From positions 1 to 50,217 of the forward strand of contig JAMPEL010000009.1 in assembly GCA_023665185.1 (NCBI GenBank): a stretch of DNA of 50,217 nt, in the 5' to 3' direction. The stretch is from Roseburia sp. Lineage in GTDB: Bacteria > Bacteroidota > Bacteroidia > Bacteroidales > Bacteroidaceae. The translations under genes were made by a program, and so were the position numbers. Under the pieces are notes generated by a model. The model ran no database searches. It was not told the DNA's origin and saw nothing but the letters and a program-made list of their open reading frames with translations. Each line of letters starts with the position of its first letter. Positions within the stretch are counted from its first letter, which is position 1. Below, in pieces: positions 10,825 through 19,600 of this stretch.

Positions 10825-12024
10825 CTATTTTCCAGGGACTGACGCATCATTACCCCAATAGGCACAACGCATCGCCTCCACAATACTGTCCGCACCATTT
10901 ATAAACGCTCCGGAACCGTGATCGATAAAGCCTGAGCACTCCGCCCCCTTGCCATAGCTCCCGTTGTCCCATAAGAATAAAGACAAGCCGTAACTCCGGG
11001 CAGCCTTGCATACATATTCAAGATAATATTTTCTATATATCTCATACCGGCTGTCCTGCCTGCGTGTACAGCCAAACTCTCCAATATAAAGCGGAATGCC
11101 CTTATCCACAAAAGCCGACTTCAGTTTTCTGAATACAGAATCAACGAGACACTCATCGCGGTAAGAACCTTTGTTCCGAGGCGAAAGGCTTCCCCATTCA
11201 TCATATTCATTGTTCAGAGTAAATTTATAAGGGTCATAAAAATGTACCGCCACAAGCAATCTTCCGGCACACACGTCCTTCGGCAGGCGAAAATGACTGA
11301 TTGTCAGATCTGTATTCGTACAGTAGCCGGGAACACCCAAAAAACGAGTCGCGTTGTTTCCACCTGTCGCACGTACAGCATCCACGAATGTCTGATTCCA
11401 CTCATTCACCACCGCATACTGCCTGCCGCCATCCGTCAAATTCTCTCCCCATCCCCATTTGCCGTCATGTATCTCATTCATCGACTCAAACATAAGGAAA
11501 TGTCCTTTATCCTTGAAATGCCGCGCAATCTGAGTCCATAAAGCAAAAAGCTGCGCTTTAATCCGCTTGTTCACGCCCTCGTCTTTTGCAGCACTCCCTA
11601 TATCCAGCCAATGGCTGCTGTCCGCTCCGTCATGGTGAATATTCACAATCACTTTCAGGCCTGCGTCTTCCGCATACTCCACCACCTCATCCACTCTGCC
11701 AAACCATTTCTCATCAATCACAAAATCGGGAGCCGGGCCGAAATGTCCGAGCCATGTCACGGGAATACGCACAGCCGTAAAACCGGCTTTTGCCACATTG
11801 ACAAATGTCTGTCTGGTAACGGACGGATTCCCCCAGCAATTCTCGTCAGCCACTCCATTGTCGAAAGCATCCAGTTGGTTTCCCAGATTCCATCCTAACC
11901 CCGGACAGAAATATTCAGAACCGTCATCATCCGGCAATGCCGCAGTATAAGACACACCGCACAACATGCACAACAGCAAAAGCATAGTCCTCATTTTCAT
12001 ACAGATATTTTCATTCTGAGACAT
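10825..12024 (-). CDS. Secreted glycoside hydrolase family 5 (endoglucanase-like)
   Basis: A 399-aa GH5-type (beta/alpha)8 barrel. A hydrophobic N-terminal segment (MLLLLCMLCGVSYTAA) acts as signal peptide, with a second ATG at 12,000 as an alternative start. Family motifs are GLGWNLGNQLDAFD, TAVRIPVTW, IVNIHHD, FESMNEIHDG with the acid/base Glu184, VAVHFYDPYKFT, and YIGEFG with the nucleophile Glu316. This fits a beta-1,4-glucan-type hydrolase (cellulase, xyloglucanase or mannanase); the subfamily, perhaps GH5_4, is not certain. There is no carbohydrate-binding module and no T9SS C-terminal sorting domain. It lies 28 bases after the LuxR-type regulator gene and upstream of sprA, all on one strand. 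Confidence 0.88.
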   Translation of the reverse strand: MSQNENICMKMRTMLLLLCMLCGVSYTAALPDDDGSEYFCPGLGWNLGNQLDAFDNGVADENCWGNPSVTRQTFVNVAKAGFTAVRIPVTWLGHFGPAPDFVIDEKWFGRVDEVVEYAEDAGLKVIVNIHHDGADSSHWLDIGSAAKDEGVNKRIKAQLFALWTQIARHFKDKGHFLMFESMNEIHDGKWGWGENLTDGGRQYAVVNEWNQTFVDAVRATGGNNATRFLGVPGYCTNTDLTISHFRLPKDVCAGRLLVAVHFYDPYKFTLNNEYDEWGSLSPRNKGSYRDECLVDSVFRKLKSAFVDKGIPLYIGEFGCTRRQDSRYEIYRKYYLEYVCKAARSYGLSLFLWDNGSYGKGAECSGFIDHGSGAFINGADSIVEAMRCAYWGNDASVPGK

Positions 12025-12052
12025 TCATTCTGTCAAAACAAAACCACTCTTG

Positions 12053-12652
12053 TCAAATTTCATCCACACTGACTATACCGTGCATCACCGCATAGACAGT
12101 CAATGCAGAGACGGATTTCAGATGCAACTTTTCCGTGATATTCTTACGATGAGTGACCACCGTTGTAAGACTGATATTCAATTTGTCCGCAATTTCCTTG
12201 TTTATCAACCCTTTCACCACTAACGAAAGCACCTCAGCCTCCCGTTGAGAAATATCAGCCACTGGAGCATCACCGGCAATTGCCTGAGAGACATGAGCGT
12301 GTCCGCCCTTCCCCCCGTGCCCCATCTGATAAAGGCGCAATACCGATTTCACAAGCAAATGTTCCGGCTGACAGATATTCAATGTCTTGAAACGCGCAAA
12401 CAGCTGTCCCGGCACTTGCTGGGAGACAAGCACAATTGTCCGTTGCTGCCATTTCAGGAAAAATTCGGAAGAAGCCAACAACACTTTTGATGACACAAAA
12501 TAGTGTGAGAACATTTCCCCTTCATCACACCGCATGTCCGCACAAGAAGCAAAAACAACGACTTCCGCCACAGGAATAATCTCGGTCAATACCGATTTCA
12601 GTCCCATCGCCTGAAGTGTGTTGTCATCGACTATAGCTATACGTGGAAACAT
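12053..12652 (-). CDS. LuxR/NarL-type regulator with degenerate receiver
   Basis: A 199-aa protein. The N-terminus begins like a response regulator (PRIAIVDDN, acidic pair Asp9-Asp10), but the region where the phosphoacceptor Asp should lie (around residues 50-57) reads HYFVSSKVLL, so the receiver probably cannot be phosphorylated in the usual way. Residues about 134-199 form a clear LuxR helix-turn-helix (ISQREAEVLSLVVKG, NKEIADKLNISLTTV, HRKNITEKLHLKS). The ATG at 12,652 is preferred over the GTG one codon upstream. It sits 28 bases ahead of the GH5 gene and may be cotranscribed with it. No sensor kinase is adjacent. Confidence 0.85.
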   Translation of the reverse strand: MFPRIAIVDDNTLQAMGLKSVLTEIIPVAEVVVFASCADMRCDEGEMFSHYFVSSKVLLASSEFFLKWQQRTIVLVSQQVPGQLFARFKTLNICQPEHLLVKSVLRLYQMGHGGKGGHAHVSQAIAGDAPVADISQREAEVLSLVVKGLINKEIADKLNISLTTVVTHRKNITEKLHLKSVSALTVYAVMHGIVSVDEI

Positions 12653-12689
12653 CACATTCTCAAAAATACAAATTCAACATATAAAAAGT

Positions 12690-12743
12690 GAGACACAGAG
12701 GTTAGACAATCACTATACAGTTGAATGCCCGTCTCTGTGTCTC
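12690..12743 (-). terminator. Terminator downstream of recA
   Basis: A perfect 11-bp inverted repeat (gagacacagag at 12,690-12,700 with its complement at 12,733-12,743) separated by 32 bases lies just after the recA stop. On the minus strand it is followed by a short T run (CTTTTTATA), which suits an intrinsic terminator separating recA from the LuxR-GH5-sprA group. Confidence 0.65.
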
Positions 12744-12771
12744 AGCATTTATTCCGGCTCCCACACAAGCA

Positions 12772-13824
12772 TCAATCAATCAGTCCCTCGTTTTCCTCAA
12801 TCAAGTCGAGTTCCCTGCCTGTGAGCTTCGCCATAATCTGCTGTTCAATCTCGTCAGCAAGCTCCGGATTGTCATCCATCAGCTTCTTTGTGGCATCACG
12901 TCCTTGAGCCAGTTTGCTGTCGTTGTAGCTGAACCAGCTGCCGCTTTTCTTCACAATGCCAAGCTGCACACCCAAATCTACAATCTCGCCACTCTTCGAG
13001 ATACCAGAGCCGAACATTATGTCAAACTCAGCCTTGCGGAATGGAGGAGCGACCTTGTTCTTCACCACCTTCACGCGCACCTGATTTCCCTTCACCTCAT
13101 CGCCGTCCTTGATAGACGTCACACGACGAATGTCCAGACGCACCGAAGAATAGAACTTCAGGGCATTACCACCCGTTGTTGTCTCCGGATTTCCGAACAT
13201 GACACCAATCTTCTCACGAAGCTGGTTGATGAAGATACATGTCGTATTGGTCTTGTTGATAGTAGAAGTCAGCTTGCGGAGCGCCTGGCTCATCAGCCTT
13301 GCCTGCAAACCAACTTTGTTGTCGCCCATATCGCCCTCAATCTCAGCTTTCGGAGTCAGAGCAGCCACAGAGTCCACCACAATGATGTCGATAGCCGAAG
13401 AGCGAATCAGCTGATCGGCAATCTCCAGTGCCTGCTCTCCGCTGTCGGGCTGCGAAATCCACAGGTTGTTAATATCCACACCAAGTTTCTCCGCATAGAA
13501 ACGGTCGAAAGCGTGCTCGGCATCAATGAAGGCTGCTATACCTCCCTGTTTCTGCGCCTCGGCTATGGCATGTATAGCCAAAGTGGTCTTACCGGAAGAT
13601 TCCGGACCATATATCTCGATGATACGTCCCTTTGGATAACCGCCGACACCCAGTGCCGCATTCAATCCTATAGAACCGGAAGGTATCACCTCCACTGCCT
13701 CAACATTATCATCGCCAAGCTTCATGATAGTTCCCCTACCGAAACTTTTCTCTATCTTGTCCATTGCAGCCTGAAGAGCTTTCAGCTTTTCGTTGTTAGG
13801 CTGAACGGTTTGATTCTGTGCCAT
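12772..13824 (-). CDS. recA: Recombinase A
   Basis: A 350-aa RecA of typical length. Walker A is GPESSGKTT at residues 73-81; other hallmarks are [40 protein letters not shown] (Walker B), [20 protein letters not shown] (L2 region) and the C-terminal acidic tail. It is the ATP-dependent strand-exchange protein of homologous recombination and the coprotease for the SOS response. The ATG at 13,824 gives a normal N-terminus. It lies 51 bases downstream of the carboxynorspermidine synthase-like gene and may be read from that gene's promoter, since I see no TAnnTTTG element in the gap. Confidence 0.98.
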   Translation of the reverse strand: MAQNQTVQPNNEKLKALQAAMDKIEKSFGRGTIMKLGDDNVEAVEVIPSGSIGLNAALGVGGYPKGRIIEIYGPESSGKTTLAIHAIAEAQKQGGIAAFIDAEHAFDRFYAEKLGVDINNLWISQPDSGEQALEIADQLIRSSAIDIIVVDSVAALTPKAEIEGDMGDNKVGLQARLMSQALRKLTSTINKTNTTCIFINQLREKIGVMFGNPETTTGGNALKFYSSVRLDIRRVTSIKDGDEVKGNQVRVKVVKNKVAPPFRKAEFDIMFGSGISKSGEIVDLGVQLGIVKKSGSWFSYNDSKLAQGRDATKKLMDDNPELADEIEQQIMAKLTGRELDLIEENEGLID

Positions 13825-13875
13825 TTGATTACTGTTTATATGAATTAATCTGTTAATCTCCCACTACAATCACGC

Positions 13876-15069
13876 TTACAGCTCAAGGTCGCCGTCAAAC
13901 ACCTCATGCCACGGGAGTCCCTGCTTGTTGAGCTGCTCCATGAACGGATCCGGATCGAACTCTTCCACGTTCCACACTCCCGGACGCTTCCACAATCCTT
14001 TAAGGAACATCATCGCTCCAATCATGGCAGGAACACCCGTAGTGTAGCTCACACCCTGCATCCCTGTTTCCTGATATGCAGCCTGATGAGAACAGTTGTT
14101 ATATACATAATATGTGCGTTCCTTACCGTCTTTCTTTCCACGGATGCGGCAACCGATGCTTGTCTCGCCCTCATAGTTCTCGCCCAAATCCTGAGGATTA
14201 GGAAGAACAGCCTTCAAGAACTGCAAAGGCACAATCTTCATTCCCTGATATTCCACTTCGTCAATACGCGCCATACCGATGTTCTGTATGACACGGAGAT
14301 GGGTAAGATACTCCTCGCCGAAAGTCATCCAGAAGCGCGCGCGCTTTATTGTCGGGAAATTCTTCGTAAGCGACTCAAGCTCCTCATGATACATCAGGTA
14401 CGACTCTCTCGGACCGATATTCGGATAAGTCAGAGCCTTGTGTATCTCCAGCGCGCCTGTCTGCACCCACTGTCCGTCCTGCCAGTAGCGTCCCTTCTGG
14501 GTAATCTCGCGGATATTGATTTCCGGATTGAAGTTGGTGGCAAAAGCCTTGTGGTGATTGCCCGCATTGCAGTCTACAATGTCAAGATACTCAATCTCAT
14601 CGAAATGATGCTTTGCCGCGTATGCCGTGTATATGCCGCTCACTCCCGGGTCGAACCCGCAACCGAGAATAGCAGTCAGACCTGCCTCCTCAAAGCGTTT
14701 CTTGTATGCCCACTGCCAGCTGTACTCAAAGTGAGCCTCATCGCGCGGCTCATAGTTGGCCGTATCAAGGTAGTTCACACCGCTCTTCAGACATGCCTCC
14801 ATGATGGTAAGGTCCTGATAAGGAAGGGCAAGGTTCATGACAATGTCCGGTCTGAACTCATTGAAGAGAGCCACAAGCTCGTCCACATTGTCCGCATCGA
14901 CCTGAGCTGTCTTTATATTCGGATTGCCTATCGCCTCAACCAATGCGTCGCACTTCGACTTCGTGCGGCTTGCAATCATTATATCAGTGAATACATCGCT
15001 GTTCTGAGCCACTTTGTGTGCTGCAACGGAGGCAACTCCGCCGGCACCGATAATAATTACTTTTCCCAT
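13876..15069 (-). CDS. Saccharopine dehydrogenase family, carboxynorspermidine synthase-like
   Basis: A 397-aa cytoplasmic NAD(P)-dependent oxidoreductase. The N-terminal Rossmann motif is KVIIIGAGGVASVAAHK, and the middle has NLALPYQDLTIMEACLKSG and LDTANYEPRDEAHFEY. The C-terminal catalytic part contains GCGFDPGVSGIYTAYAA. Length and motifs match carboxynorspermidine synthases (dehydrogenases) of the alternative spermidine pathway more than true lysine-pathway enzymes; this assignment rests on recalled family resemblance. The ATG at 15,069 is used because a promoter lies just upstream and the frame's earlier opening lacks the Rossmann start context. The gene precedes recA, an arrangement I recall from other Bacteroidales. 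Confidence 0.85.
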   Translation of the reverse strand: MGKVIIIGAGGVASVAAHKVAQNSDVFTDIMIASRTKSKCDALVEAIGNPNIKTAQVDADNVDELVALFNEFRPDIVMNLALPYQDLTIMEACLKSGVNYLDTANYEPRDEAHFEYSWQWAYKKRFEEAGLTAILGCGFDPGVSGIYTAYAAKHHFDEIEYLDIVDCNAGNHHKAFATNFNPEINIREITQKGRYWQDGQWVQTGALEIHKALTYPNIGPRESYLMYHEELESLTKNFPTIKRARFWMTFGEEYLTHLRVIQNIGMARIDEVEYQGMKIVPLQFLKAVLPNPQDLGENYEGETSIGCRIRGKKDGKERTYYVYNNCSHQAAYQETGMQGVSYTTGVPAMIGAMMFLKGLWKRPGVWNVEEFDPDPFMEQLNKQGLPWHEVFDGDLEL

Positions 15070-15099
15070 TTCTGTTTTTCTGTTTATTCTTTTCGTGGA

Positions 15100-15129
15100 C
15101 AAATATAACACAACTTGATAGAATATCAA
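15100..15129 (-). promoter_or_regulatory. Bacteroidetes-type promoter of the carboxynorspermidine synthase-like gene
   Basis: On the minus strand a -7 element TATATTTG (15,100-15,107) is preceded by TTG (15,127-15,129) with 19 bases between. This matches the Bacteroidetes sigma-ABfr consensus TTTG-N19/20-TAnnTTTG. It lies 31 bases upstream of the ATG and may also serve recA. Confidence 0.7.
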
Positions 15130-15343
15130 AATTTTGAGCTGTGTTCGGCAGAGATTGTTGAAAAGTTCTCAGCTTTTCTCACGGAGTATTGTCAATCATT
15201 TCCGTTCTCTGCATAAATAAATAAGGTTCATCCGAAATTTCGAGTGATTTATCTTGTTTTTTATAGAGTTGAGTCTTGATGTTGGTGATATTTTGCGGAT
15301 GGATTCGACTGGTTTCTTATTTTTATAAATATCTCTTACAGAG

Positions 15344-15456
15344 TTTTTGATATATCCAGACAGAATTATAGACTTCTGCAAGTGTGTTTTTGGTGTATTC
15401 AGACAGACTAATTGACTTTTTGCAAGTATACTTTTTGATCTATTCGGGCAGACTCC
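15344..15456. repeat. Degenerate tandem repeat, ~44-bp period
   Basis: Three imperfect units begin at 15,344, 15,387 and 15,432. Each starts tttttg, continues with a variant of ta-tc-agacaga-t, and (units 1 and 2) ends tgcaagt-t. The third unit runs directly into the left arm of the inverted-repeat element that follows. A 107-codon open frame crosses these units on the minus strand, but it is composed of repeat sequence and I do not call it a gene. Confidence 0.55.
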
Positions 15457-15603
15457 TCCGTAACTTCGTGACACCTCCCCGAACTTAGTGGAGGAGCTAT
15501 ACACCTTGTCAATCAACACGTTAGCCCCTCTACCAACATGGTAACCAGGTTCCTCCCCTAAGTTAGGGGAGGTGTCACGAAGTGACGGAGGAGTCTGTCC
15601 GAA
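15439..15603. repeat. MITE-like inverted-repeat element
   Basis: Two arms of about 54 bases face each other around a short centre. The left arm carries cagactcctccgtaacttcg, then tgacacctccccgaactta (15,444-15,485), and the right arm carries the complement with a few differences (about 15,553-15,602), including ggaggtgtcacgaagtgacg. The element has no open frame and could fold as a long hairpin. It resembles miniature inverted-repeat elements that are copied by a transposase encoded elsewhere. No second copy lies in the window. Confidence 0.65.
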
Positions 15604-15657
15604 AAGTCAATAAAATTTAGAATATCCTTACAATTTGATATGTTAAACTCCAACTCT

Positions 15658-16440
15658 GTAGAATCGCCTCAAAATGAACCGGACTCTGCCGAGGTTGCAA
15701 AAACGCGATTCTACGGAGGTTTTTGAATCTCGAAAATCAAGGAGACAAATAGGACAATCCTGCCGACTTAAAGATATACAATTTCAAGCCCAAACACACC
15801 CTTTCTCCCCAAAAGTGCCCAAAAAGTCAAAATTACAAGGTGCTGAAAATTTATTTCCAAGGCACACTGATTTTTTTCGCAAGGTGAACGAAATTTATTT
15901 TCAAGGCGCACAAAATTTTCAAAGCCCGTTTTTCGGCCCAAAATCGGGCATTTTTCCGAATCACGTCCTCAAAAAGACGGCAACCGCCTTTTCAATGCCC
16001 CGAAAAACAAAAATGGATTTTGAACCCGAAAAAAGATGATTTTAAGGCAAAATTTTCATAACTAACTGATTATCAATACATCCTATTTTGTATCCCGCCC
16101 TTAGTTTTTGATCTAAAACTGCATGGTTTCCGCTAAAAACACATCTAATTGATTATCAGCAATTTACCAACAAAACATTCAAAAACCCAGCATTGAGCCA
16201 AAGTCGGCAGCCGCCCCAAATGTTAAAATTCGCCTTACATCCAAAGTGACATAATGTCAAAACACACCTTGCCCGCATACTGTTTGTCCGACAATATGTG
16301 CAGCAGAATAGTTCGGATTTGAGACTTCCGTTTATAAAGCACCTGCAAGCAATGCAATGGACGCATGGAGATGCTGCAATATATTCGACAAGGGCTATGC
16401 CCACAGTGTATCGCGTGTCACTCAAAATGCCAGATGAGCC
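15658..16440 (+). repeat. Dispersed ~785-bp repeat, copy B
   Basis: This is a full copy of the repeat seen at 1-470 and inverted at 49,309-50,097. Its outer end is a hairpin (10-bp arms gtagaatcgc at 15,658-15,667 and the complement at 15,705-15,714). The middle has unusual phrases such as caaggtgctgaaaatttatt and caaggcgcacaaaattttc, and the inner end stops near 16,440, about 100 bases before the promoter of the RecQ-UvrD gene. No coding frame is preserved across copies. The 15,130-15,340 stretch before these repeats shows nothing else. Confidence 0.8.
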
Positions 16441-16541
16441 TTTTTACCAACACAACACCAAACACCCGGCCGAATGCCATACATCCCCAAAGAAGATTGA
16501 AAACTTATGCCACAAACTCGCACAGATACGCGATTAATCCT

Positions 16542-16549
16542 TACCTTTG
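16542..16549 (+). promoter_or_regulatory. -7 promoter element of the RecQ-UvrD fusion gene
   Basis: TACCTTTG matches the Bacteroidetes -7 consensus TAnnTTTG; I see no good -33 TTTG. Its position matters for the start of the following gene: an in-frame ATG at 16,507 lies upstream of it, so translation should begin later, at the ATG at 16,645. Confidence 0.5.
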
Positions 16550-16644
16550 CAACAGATATTGAAACATCGCGCCCAAACCGGGCGACTGATGCGCAGCTAT
16601 TACAATACAGAAACTGGAACACACACGTTTATCGCATTGATTCT

Positions 16645-19600
16645 ATGTCAATATGGAGCAGACTCATAGGAATGAAGAAAACCGAGAACGGGCGCACCGC
16701 TTTCGGCGACAAAACTGCGCCTGCATCGCTCAACCCAGACCACTATGCTTTTGTGGACATTGAGGTGGGTTTGAAAGACAACAAGATACACGACATAGGC
16801 GCATTGCGCTACGATGGCGTCACTTTTCATGAGGCCTCGAAAGAAAAGTTGTTTGATTTTCTACATGAAGCCGATTATCTTTGCGGCCACAACATTATCC
16901 ACCATGATGCAAAGTATTTGTTTTCCGACCGAACCTGCCGCCAGATGCTGGTGGACACGCTCTATATGTCACCGCTGCTGTTTCCGGATCATCCTTATCA
17001 CAAGCTCGTGAAGGACGACAAGCTGCTGAGCGAACAGATGAACAATCCGGTGAACGACTGCCGGAAAGCCGAGAATCTGCTGTTGGACGAGATTGCGCGC
17101 TGGCATTCGCTGCCGGACGAGAAGCGCAGGATATTCGCATCGCTTCTGAAAGACAAGGAGGAATTCTGCGGATTTCTCTGCATGGTGGGCGCGGAATATG
17201 CTGACGAAGGGGTTACGGAACTGATACGCAATTTGTATGACGGAGTGATATGCCGACATGCCGAACTTGACACTCTCATCGCGCAATATCCGTGCGGACT
17301 GGCATACGCGCTGGCTCTCATCGACACTACGGACTACCGTTCCATCACTCCCGGATGGGTGCTTTACAACTATCCGGAAGTGGAGTACATTATAAAGCTC
17401 TTGCGGCATACCCCATGCCGGGTGGGCTGCGACTACTGCCTCACACAGCTGAATGTACACCATAACTTGAGGGAAATCTTCGGATATGACCAATTCCGCA
17501 TGTACGAGGGAGAGCCTCTGCAAGAAAAGGCTGTGCGCGCGGCGGTAGAGGGGCAATCATTGCTTGCCATATTTCCAACCGGCGGCGGAAAATCGCTGAC
17601 CTTCCAGTTGCCCGCACTCATGGCAGGACGCTCCGTACACGGACTGACAGTGGTCATCTCGCCGTTGCAGTCGCTCATGAAGGATCAGGTAGACAATCTG
17701 GCAGACCGAGGTATCACCGAGGCTGTGACCATCAACGGAATACTCGACCCCATCACACGGGCGATGTCCATACAGAGAGTACAGGACGGAGCAGCTTCTA
17801 TCCTTTATATCTCGCCCGAAATGCTCCGCTCGAAAACCATTGAGAAAATATTAATGGCGCGCCATGTGGTGCGATTCGTGATAGACGAAGCCCACTGTTT
17901 CTCCTCATGGGGACAGGATTTCAGAGTAGACTATCTGTATATCGGCAAGTTTATCCGTGAATATCAAGAGAAAAAGAAATACAGAAATACTATACCCGTG
18001 TCTTGTTTCACAGCCACAGCCAAACAGAAAGTGGTGCAGGACATTTGCGACTATTTCAAACGGGAGCTGGATGTGGATTTGGATTTGTTTGCATCCACGG
18101 CGGCAAGAACCAACTTGCGCTATTCTGTCATACACGTTGAAAGCGAGGACGACAAATACACAAAACTGAGAAGTCTCATCTCCGAATCCGACTGCCCTAC
18201 CATAGTCTACGTGTCACGCACCAAACGGACAAAGGATTTGGCAAGCAGACTGACCCGCGACGGCTATCCGGCTTTACCTTTCAACGGAAAGATGGAAGCG
18301 GACGAGAAGATTGCCAATCAGGATGCGTTCATGAACGATCAGACACGCATTATCGTCGCCACATCGGCTTTCGGAATGGGTGTGGACAAGAAAGACGTGG
18401 GACTGGTGATTCATTACGACATATCCGACTCGCTGGAGAATTATGTGCAGGAGGCAGGAAGAGCAGGAAGAGACCCTTCGCTGAATGCCCGCTGCTATGT
18501 GCTGTACAACGACAACGACTTAGACAAGCATTTCATACTGCTGAACCAGACGAAACTGAGCATCAGCGAGATACAGCAGGTATGGATGGCTGTAAAAAAA
18601 CTTACCAAACAGCGAATGAGCATCAGTTGCTCGGCTCTGGAAATTGCGCGCCAGGCCGGATGGGACGACTCTGTATCCGACATTGAAACTCGTGTACGGA
18701 CGGCTTTGGCGGCATTGGAACAAAGCGGATATTTGGTGAGAGGAAGCAATGTGCCCCATGTGTATGCTACCGGCATCACAGTAAAAAATCTGGAGGAGGC
18801 ACGAAACCGTATTGCAGCATCCCCACGCTTCAGCAATGACGAGATAGAAAATGCTGTCAGAATCATCAAATCGTTGATTTCACAGAAATATATAGCCAAA
18901 GCCCAAGACTCGGAAGCGGAGTCGCGGGTTGATTATCTGGCAGACATATTGGGACTGAGCAAAAGAGAGGTCATATCCGTTGTGGAAAGAATGCGGGAGG
19001 AAAGGATATTGGCTGACAGTAAAGACATTTCCGCCTATCTGCTGGACACGGGCGATTCGGAACGGAAATCGAAAACATTGCTTGAGAACTTTGCCCGACT
19101 CGAACAATACATTCTGACCCACATTCCGGACGAATCGTTGCACACATCGTGCAAACAGCTGAATGACAACGCTGTAAACAACGGAATAAATACATCGAAG
19201 GAAAAAGACATCAGGACGTTGCTCTATTTCCTGACAGTCAAAGGATATACCCGTAAGAAAGAGGATGCGGCGCGCAATATGGAACTGAGCCGTCTTGCCG
19301 ATATGGAGGCAACTGTCAAGCGATTCGAGAAGCGTCTGGAGATAAGCCGTTTTGCGGTGGAATGGCTGTATGAAATTGTATTGGAAAGGGAGCAAGAGAA
19401 GGAACAGAACAAGGCTGTCCAGTTCTCGGTAATAGAGCTTCTGAACCAGATAAGGTCAAACACCCGGTCGCTGTTTGGAAAGAACAACGACATACAGTTA
19501 GAGGATGTGGAAGAAGCTCTGCTGTATTTGTCGAAAATAGGCGCGCTGAAACTTGAAGGCGGTTTCTTGGTGCTTTACAATGCCATGAGCATCCAAAGGA

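Noticed and set aside
12721..13848. Long open frame antisense to recA
   Set aside because: It is a shadow of the recA coding strand with no family resemblance; similar shadows oppose the carboxynorspermidine synthase-like gene and the M13 peptidase.
15344..15456. Possible CRISPR array
   Set aside because: The units are contiguous and degenerate, without spacers or cas genes.
15196..15519. 107-codon open frame on the minus strand
   Set aside because: It runs across the tandem repeat and the arm of the MITE-like element, has no domain-like sequence, and reads as translated repeat.
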